Shown here piece by piece: positions 58,059 through 64,000 of a DNA stretch of 64,000 nucleotides. The stretch's first letter is position 1. The number at the start of each line of letters is the position of its first letter. Source of the DNA: Panaeolus papilionaceus (lineage: Eukaryota; Basidiomycota; Agaricomycetes; Agaricales); the NCBI GenBank assembly GCA_015501605.1, contig JADNRZ010000010.1, forward strand, positions 1,240,001 through 1,304,000, in the 5' to 3' direction. The notes beneath the pieces are model-generated. The model ran no database searches. It was not told where the DNA came from and saw only the letters and a list, made by a program, of their open reading frames with translations. The translations under genes and the position numbers were made by a program.

Positions 58059-59939
58059 TTAAATAAGGCTAAAGCCTAACACGAGCGTCGCCATAAGAGC
58101 AATGGTCTCACCAAGCCCGAAGATGTGGAGTGAAAACGCTGCGCCAGTGTTCGACGGTGGCTGCTTTTTGCCCTTCGAAGTCCCAGCCTGATTGGCATTG
58201 GCGGTCTTGTTAGGGGCGGCGGATGCGAAACCGGATTGCTCATTTTCTGCGAAAGGTTGATTCCACAGGATAAAAGGTTCGGACATGAAGCCAGGTTCGG
58301 CACTTTTCAAGAAGTTCAGATACTTGTTATCAGCATCTCCGTACACTGCAGCAACAGCCGCAATATTGGGATACAACTCGGCGGCATAGCTATCCTCTTT
58401 GCTGGCAGAGGCAGGGATCGTCATGGCAAAGTCCAGGGCAGATTTGATGTTCGAACCAGCGTCTGTTGGCTTTGTGAAGACGTTGGAGGACGGGTCGGCG
58501 TAGCGATCAAGGCGAGCATTGGTCTAAATACAAGTAAGCAACTGCAAAATAATGGGTCAGAAGCCACGCACAATCATGGCTGCGAGGTTATATGCTCGGT
58601 AGTGATAGGGGCGGGTGCGTGCAGCTTCCAGAGGCTGAGGCAGGAAATGCGGTTAGGGGACGGGTTGAGCGGCAAACAACAAGAAATATACCTGTTCGCC
58701 GTTTGCGACAATCTGGCTCATGTATTGCTTGTTGAAGTAAGTCGTAGTGACATTTTTCGCACCAGGAAGGTCATTATTGAGGATCTTCAGGGCCGCCAGT
58801 TGGTTATAGTAGAAGGTTCCGTGATTGCTAATCAAGAAAAGGATCAGTTTCTCTGTAACACGTCTTCTATAAAATGCTAAAAATCCGCCTACTTAGCAGA
58901 ATTTCCCTCCTCCAGTGCGAGCTGTGCAGTTTCAAGCCAGTTGATGTAATCTCTGGTCCACGCCAACATTTGATTGTCTAAATCGGTTGTCCAAGCAGTA
59001 CTTCCACCTTTACGCAAGATAAGAATGGCAGACGTTATTTTGGCCATCCCTTTCAGGTCACTGGATTGGCGTCAGTGATTATTAGACGAAATGTTGACGT
59101 GTTTCACGTACAGAACGCCAGTTCGACTGCCAACCTGACCGTCAGGGCCACGCTGCATTTGGGCGAAGTCGAGATTAGGGTTCATCCTTGTGTCTTCATC
59201 GAGGAACCAAGCACTGATGAATTTCACTAACAATAGAAGTTGTAAGTCGTCGAATAGGAGGTATAGTGTTGTGCTCACCAGCCCTATTTTCATACAGCTC
59301 CTTTCCTGAAGGGTCAAACGTCCATGCAATGGCATTGTAAAACACCGCCTCAGACATGCTTTGGAAGTTGCCAACGTCATTGATTAGACGAACATCCGGA
59401 TTGAACTGTCCGTCGCGATTAACATAGGGACATGTTACCCACACTGTATGGGAAGTAAATAAATGGAAGCATAATGAATTCAGTTTATAAATATAAAAGA
59501 CCAACCTTGCTCAGGCGTGAGAGCGGTGGTATTGCCAACACTCGAACAATCTGGCCACCAACTGGAGGGAAGATCATGAGGATCACCGCGTAAAAAGTGG
59601 AGTAAGATACATACTAAGGCGCCCAGCTCATGTAGTCGTGTTTTGTACCAGAGGGTGGGACACCATTCTTCGACATAACAGCTGGTAATACGGTTGTCAG
59701 CCCCCTACAGCCTCCTGCATAGGATCAACAGCAAAACGACAGAACGCACTCCAGGGTCCATTGCTTGCAAGGCTATTTGCCCAAGAGATAATGGTATTCT
59801 GAGCCTGGGCGGTATTAGGGCCATACTTCTTCTCCAAAATAAAGTCGGGGTCAACAAAATCGTTGGCATAGGCGGTCTGAGCGACCACCCGCGAAGCAAG
59901 GGCAAGGAATGTAGTTAGGTGAAGGAATGTGGTATGCAT
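58059..59939 (-). CDS. Secreted alginate-lyase-fold protein (PL38-like) with GPI-type tail
   Basis: Extracellular protein of the alginate lyase (alpha/alpha toroid) superfamily; fungal members are placed near polysaccharide lyase family 38, which acts on uronic-acid polymers. The start at 59939 gives the signal peptide MHTTFLHLTTFLALASRVVAQ; an ATG nine bases upstream is also possible. Spliced segments: SWANSLASNGPWT-VMSKNGVPPSG (intron within the Thr codon), KHDYMSWAPYWWPDC, WVTCPYVNRDGQFNPDV, FHLIN-type helices, then NNHGTFYYNQLAALKIL, a motif with the putative catalytic Asn-His. GEQPLEAARTRPYHYRAYNLAAM follows, the matching Arg/Tyr/His segment. The end is a Ser/Lys-rich linker and a hydrophobic tail GETIALMATLVLGFSLI without following charges, typical of GPI attachment. 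Uninterrupted after splicing. The substrate in a fungus (glucuronan or wall uronate) is inferred only. Confidence 0.78.
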
Positions 59940-59948
59940 GGCAGGCAT

Positions 59949-60778
59949 GCAGCAAGGCTTCTGAGGTATTTTAATGAAGTCGGAAAACGCGGGGAGAAAC
60001 AAGAATAGATTTTCGGGAGACGCATTTTGTCAGAGACTTATCTAATGGCCAGCAGTCAAACTACTGTCAGCATCCGCTTTGGATGGTTGCTGCGGATAAA
60101 CATCGCCGCACAGCGGTTTGTGCCTGATATGGAATTATGTGCCGAAACATGCTTGGACCTGAAAACGAGTCAGGGTTGTGGCCGCCTATCATCATATTTA
60201 TGGGCTTGCGCGGCATGACCATACAGGTTCTTCACAGGCCCAGGACGCAACGGAAAGCTTGCATTTGAAAACCTGACCAGAATGAAAGCCATTTACTAGA
60301 GTTTGCGAAAGGCAACATAGATTATATTAATTTTTATAGTCTAAGAGCAAGGCTGTTACTTAACATTGTAAGGCATGTGCATCATCAATGCATCAATTGA
60401 CGTGGGAAAGAATTCATAGCAATAGCTCCTAGACGCGACATTATTGTAGCCAGCTCTAGCGGAACCGCGTTTGAAATCGACTGGATTTATTCGACTTCGT
60501 TTTTGTTCAATTCAGAGAGCCCAGAAACTCCATATTTCCAATTCCTTCACTGAGTGCTGACCGTTGTTGCCACACATTACTACTTGACTCCAACCAGGCA
60601 AGGAAAGTCCCAACCGGGGCATTGCAAATTTATCGGATTTTAAACCAAATTAGTATTAGTTAAACTAAAATTTACGAAAGCATTTAACGCGTCGAGCCCC
60701 TATATGACACAACTATCCTGGTATGATGGTATATCTGAAGCAGGTACTAGCCTAGGTATAACGGAGTACGAGTACTAA
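59949..60778. other. Intergenic between the two - strand genes
   Basis: About 0.8 kb holding the lyase-like gene promoter and the 3' flank of the GH5 gene. No gene seen. Confidence 0.55.
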
Positions 60779-63700
60779 TCATCGAATGAAGATAAGATAG
60801 AACAAAATGGCAAGCAAAATGGCGACAACAGATACAATGTGTCCCCCGAAATCACTAAACAAGTCATTAACGAAGAATATGGGTCTAGGAGAAGGTGTCA
60901 CGAAGACAGAAATGTTGTGGACTCTGCCAGGCGTCATGTCGTTTGTAACAATGTACAACGTCTGCCTTGACTCGTCATAGCGATACAAGTCGTCTTTTCC
61001 GAGGCCATGAACTATAATATCCCTATTATGTGTAAGTTGAGATGGAATGAAAATTTCGGTCTCTCTGCAAGTGAGCGAATAGTTGACAGTGGTCGGCGGT
61101 TGGTCAACCTTCGAGCTCGTAACTGGATTGCCTTGGCTTGCATCCTGGGTAGTTGGGATGACCCATTCATAGGTGAACACCCCAGCGTTGACCTCATACT
61201 CAAACCGGAGAGGAATTCCTGCGGTCTTGGAAGCATATGGTCGAACTATAGATGGGAGGATACGACCACCGTTATCCAAAGAGGGTGCTGTTTGCTCGTA
61301 AAATAGCAAGGAAGGAGGTAGTGCACGTCCTCGGCTGAACCAAGAGAAGTTTTCTCCGTTCCAGTCATCCCCTCGCAGGTCGTTGTTGTAAGGGTTGTAA
61401 TTCCAAAGCCTATAAAGAAAGGGAGAGGCATGTTAACAACCATTCATCGAGGCATACATAAATTTAGCTGACGTGAATCCAATAGAGGCTCTTTCGAGTG
61501 CGGTCAACATGGCGTCCATCATTTTCGCTTGCCAGCTGAAGTCGTCCGTTTCGAAAGCCTCCTTTTTACTGGGAAAAAAGAGGTGATGAGATTCATGCCA
61601 CTTTCTCAAAACAGGCTGAACACAAACTTCATATCCATGGGGATGCCGCATTCCCCGATAATAACTGGATTTTCTCCAAGCACTTGATACGCCTTCTCCA
61701 CAATAGTGCGGATCTGCACGCTATAGTTGTCCCTGACACCCCTTTGGCCCCAATAGAATGCCTTCAAAGGGAACATGCCCTGATAGCGAATGGAATCAGT
61801 TTAAGGTTTTAAACAGCGGTAATTAATCGACACTACATACCCGCGACAACCCTTGAACATTCACAGAGAAATCTCCAAAGGCCTTGGAGAATAGAGCGTT
61901 GAGGTCATACCTAATGAAATCAGTAGCATTTTAGTAGCAGCAAAGCTGGTTCAGTCAACGAACATACCAGTGAGGAGCATAAACCATGTTCTTTGGTCGA
62001 AGCTCGGGCTTCCAAGATTCTGGGCAGAACTATCCCCAATGATCAGTAACTAATTCTTTTTTCATGAACTGATACAAACATACCTCATTCGGTATGGGCT
62101 CAAGGAATACAAGTTTGTCCGCAGGCGAAACTTTCCGTATCCTTTCAGACCAGGTTGACGTCAAAGGGAAGTAGTATTCCGTGTACCAGTCAACCTAAGT
62201 TGCAATTGTTAAATGATAGACTCTGATGTGAAGAACAACCGACAAACCTTTTTGCCAGCGTCGGGATGGACAGAGAAATAGTTTTCGCGCAAGGCTACAG
62301 CTTTGTTGGCCTTGTTGCTCCAACGCCAGACGTCGTGATATTCCCAAAGGCACCGCCCTTCAGTCGGGCCATCTGGGTGCCATGCTTTGACCTTGGAAGT
62401 GTTGAGTAGAGTTGTAGATGTATGTCTGGTGGGCATAGGGAAAGAGCGTGTCCATGTAGAAACAAGGGTAGGGTGACCAGCACCTAGTTGGAAAGATTGG
62501 AATGCGGAAGCTGAAAAGGTACGATGAGGAGGTGGACTTGGTATGAAGGCTTGTCGCTAACTTACGAACGTGTGATAGATGCAGATCGGTATTATAATCA
62601 AACGAGTGCAACGACGGGATGCTAATATATCCTCTATGAGGCTCATTCATCATCTGCAACAAAATAAGGACAAAGGTAATGGAGTCCGGCGCCTTGACTT
62701 ACCTGGAATCCAATTACGCCTTCTAAATCACCGACGGCCGCCGCTACTTGGTCCCACATATCAAGGAAGCATGTCTGCAAAAATTGCTGAATGGATACCT
62801 CCTCTCCATGCTGGTTCTTTACTCGAAGCTTCGGAGCAAAAGTATCACCAGCCCAAAAGCATGTTCTACGGTCCCAGATAATCGTCAGTAAGCGGCAACC
62901 ACCAGCAAGTGCGAAAACGTACGCCATTGTGGCAGCAGCCAGTTTCTGGTATCCACAAGGCCACAGGCCTCTCTCGGCCTCAACATGACCACCACCCTTT
63001 TGGCCCAGAAGCCACGCTGCTCCAGAATCTTCGATGGCGTGAAGATCAAATCCAACGGTTTCCAACGTCCAAGCTGGAGCACCAGATCCACCAGAGTATC
63101 TTGACCACACATCTTGATGCATAGATACAAATGCCGTTAGTCCATACTTTGGGAGCAGAGACAAAAGTTTCCGGATATATTCAAGGTATTCCTTGTCATA
63201 TAGCCCCCTAAAAAGCATACGTTAGTTACACAAATATACTGCAAAGCCATGCACACATACGGTCCTGCGTGTTCCACAGCCTCCCAAGTAACCAAGAAAC
63301 GAACTGAAGATGAAGGTCAGAGATTGATGGATTTTGAGAAAGAGATCTATTCTGACTGAAAGTCAATCCCCATCTTCGGAGTCTTGAAAAGTGTTCATGA
63401 GCCTCATCCAATGGAAAGGGGCGGCCAACAAATGTCACGGTTCGATGATCCCCTGGAAAATCTTCGTGATCATGGTTTACCGGGCTTCAGACAATTTTAG
63501 CCACGCGACCTTCTTCAAGTGAATGTGCACCGAACGTACGTTTTACAACAGCCGGATAAGTTGACCCCTCTCAAACTACAAACACGACCATGGCTATCGA
63601 CGAAGTGGCGGCCTTCAATTCTTAGCCCACCTGTAGCTTGTTGCGACCAGTCGTGAGCATAAGAACGTGCGGTACCAGGTTTGTATGACGAGGCATTAGA

Positions 63701-63891
63701 GGGATGCGAGACCTGTTAAAGATGTGATGTATGTAAAGCTTCATGTAGCTAGCATGTGGAGCTTGTGAATGACTTACGACTTTTGGTGAAGCGATCTTTT
63801 GTGGGGATGCTGGTAGCTGTTGTTTGGATTTCTCGTTTTCGTTGTCAACCAGGACAAACGAAGCGTCAAGACTGGAAGTGCTCGACGACAT
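60779..63891 (-). CDS. GH5_12-type steryl glucosidase / glucosylceramidase with C-terminal membrane helix
   Basis: Retaining beta-glucosidase of the EGCrP group (GH5 subfamily 12), which removes glucose from ergosteryl glucoside or glucosylceramide. The start is MSSSTSSLDASFVLVDNENE at 63891. Spliced segments: GGLRIEGRHFVDSHGRVCSL, RGVNLSGCCKTPV, PLDEAHEHFSRLRRWGLTF, IRFLVTWEAVEHAGP, FVSMHQDVWSRYSGGSGAP, then acid/base Glu in MMNEPHRGYI, GTEGRCLWEYHDVWRWS-type aromatic stretch, and nucleophile Glu in VIIGECGIPMDMN. ASIGFTLWNYNPYNND closes the barrel. A beta-sandwich-like C-terminal domain (FEYEVNAGVFTYEWVIP, CRETEIFIPSQL) follows, ending in a hydrophobic helix VVAILLAILFYLIFIR that could anchor it. 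Many short introns; both catalytic Glu are intact. There is no signal peptide, fitting an intracellular or tail-anchored enzyme of sterol-glucoside turnover. Confidence 0.85.
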
Positions 63892-64000
63892 GATTTATTC
63901 TATTCTACGTGGTGAGATGTTGCTCGTCAATGTTGCAAGCCAACCTCGATGTCACTGCCTATACCCTATACCAGACCTGATGGCTGGGTTGATGCCATCA

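Noticed and set aside
59690..59760. Apparent frameshift/stop in the lyase-like gene after VDPMQEAVGG
   Set aside because: An intron starting GTGCGTTC inside the Thr codon and ending TTACCAG restores GPW-T-VMSKNGVPPSG, matching the family; no lesion is needed.

Overview
This is a window from a filamentous basidiomycete, most likely an agaricomycete mushroom-forming fungus. The evidence is many short (about 50-70 bp) GT-AG introns, class I hydrophobins with the eight-cysteine pattern, secreted GH7 glycoside hydrolases, a GH5_12 sterol/ceramide glucosidase, a GT32-like glycosyltransferase and an IRE1 kinase-RNase. Genes were assembled by reading exons across splice sites. Splice choices are inferred from reading frame and family conservation, not from transcripts.

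Layout. 0-10.8 kb: five tandem + strand class I hydrophobins (the first cut by the window edge), interrupted by a PLP aminotransferase on the - strand (3.5-5.5 kb), a 485-bp MITE-like element with 27-nt perfect terminal inverted repeats (6.07-6.55 kb) and a KAT14/CSRP2BP-like GNAT acetyltransferase (6.6-8.2 kb). 11.5-17.5 kb: three tandem GH7 paralogues with duplicated promoter and flanking blocks. 17.5-19.1 kb: a long purine-rich non-coding tract. 19.2-24.5 kb: a GT32-like type II membrane glycosyltransferase and cytosolic seryl-tRNA synthetase, both on -. 25.5-26.4 kb: a small disordered protein. 26.4-32.6 kb: a gene-poor stretch. 32.7-40.6 kb: a large disordered two-TM protein and IRE1. 41.7-42.2 kb: a sixth, lone hydrophobin on -. 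43.9-55.1 kb: an F-box-like protein, JIP5/WDR55, an ALDH7-type dehydrogenase with an 11-nt exon, and an unknown coiled-coil protein. 58.1-63.9 kb: an alginate-lyase-fold secreted protein with a GPI-like tail and a GH5_12 glucosidase, both on -.

The most unusual content is the GH7 trio. All three have Ser where the family has its catalytic-triad Asp (E-x-D-x-x-E becomes E-x-S-x-x-E). The first copy also has Gln in place of the acid/base Glu, and the second carries a 2-nt frameshift. The copies share upstream blocks around -250 to -280 and around -450, and copies 1 and 3 look recently homogenised. The trio looks like a diverging, partly decaying lineage that may have lost or changed cellulase activity. 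The hydrophobins share a second distinctive feature: a TATA box followed about 30 nt later by a conserved TCAGTCGAAT-type leader motif.

Functionally, the hydrophobins, GH7 proteins, lyase-like protein and glycosyltransferase act at the cell surface or wall. IRE1 would monitor folding of such secreted proteins. SerRS, JIP5 and KAT14 are housekeeping or chromatin genes. No biosynthetic cluster, CRISPR array, rRNA or convincing tRNA gene was seen.
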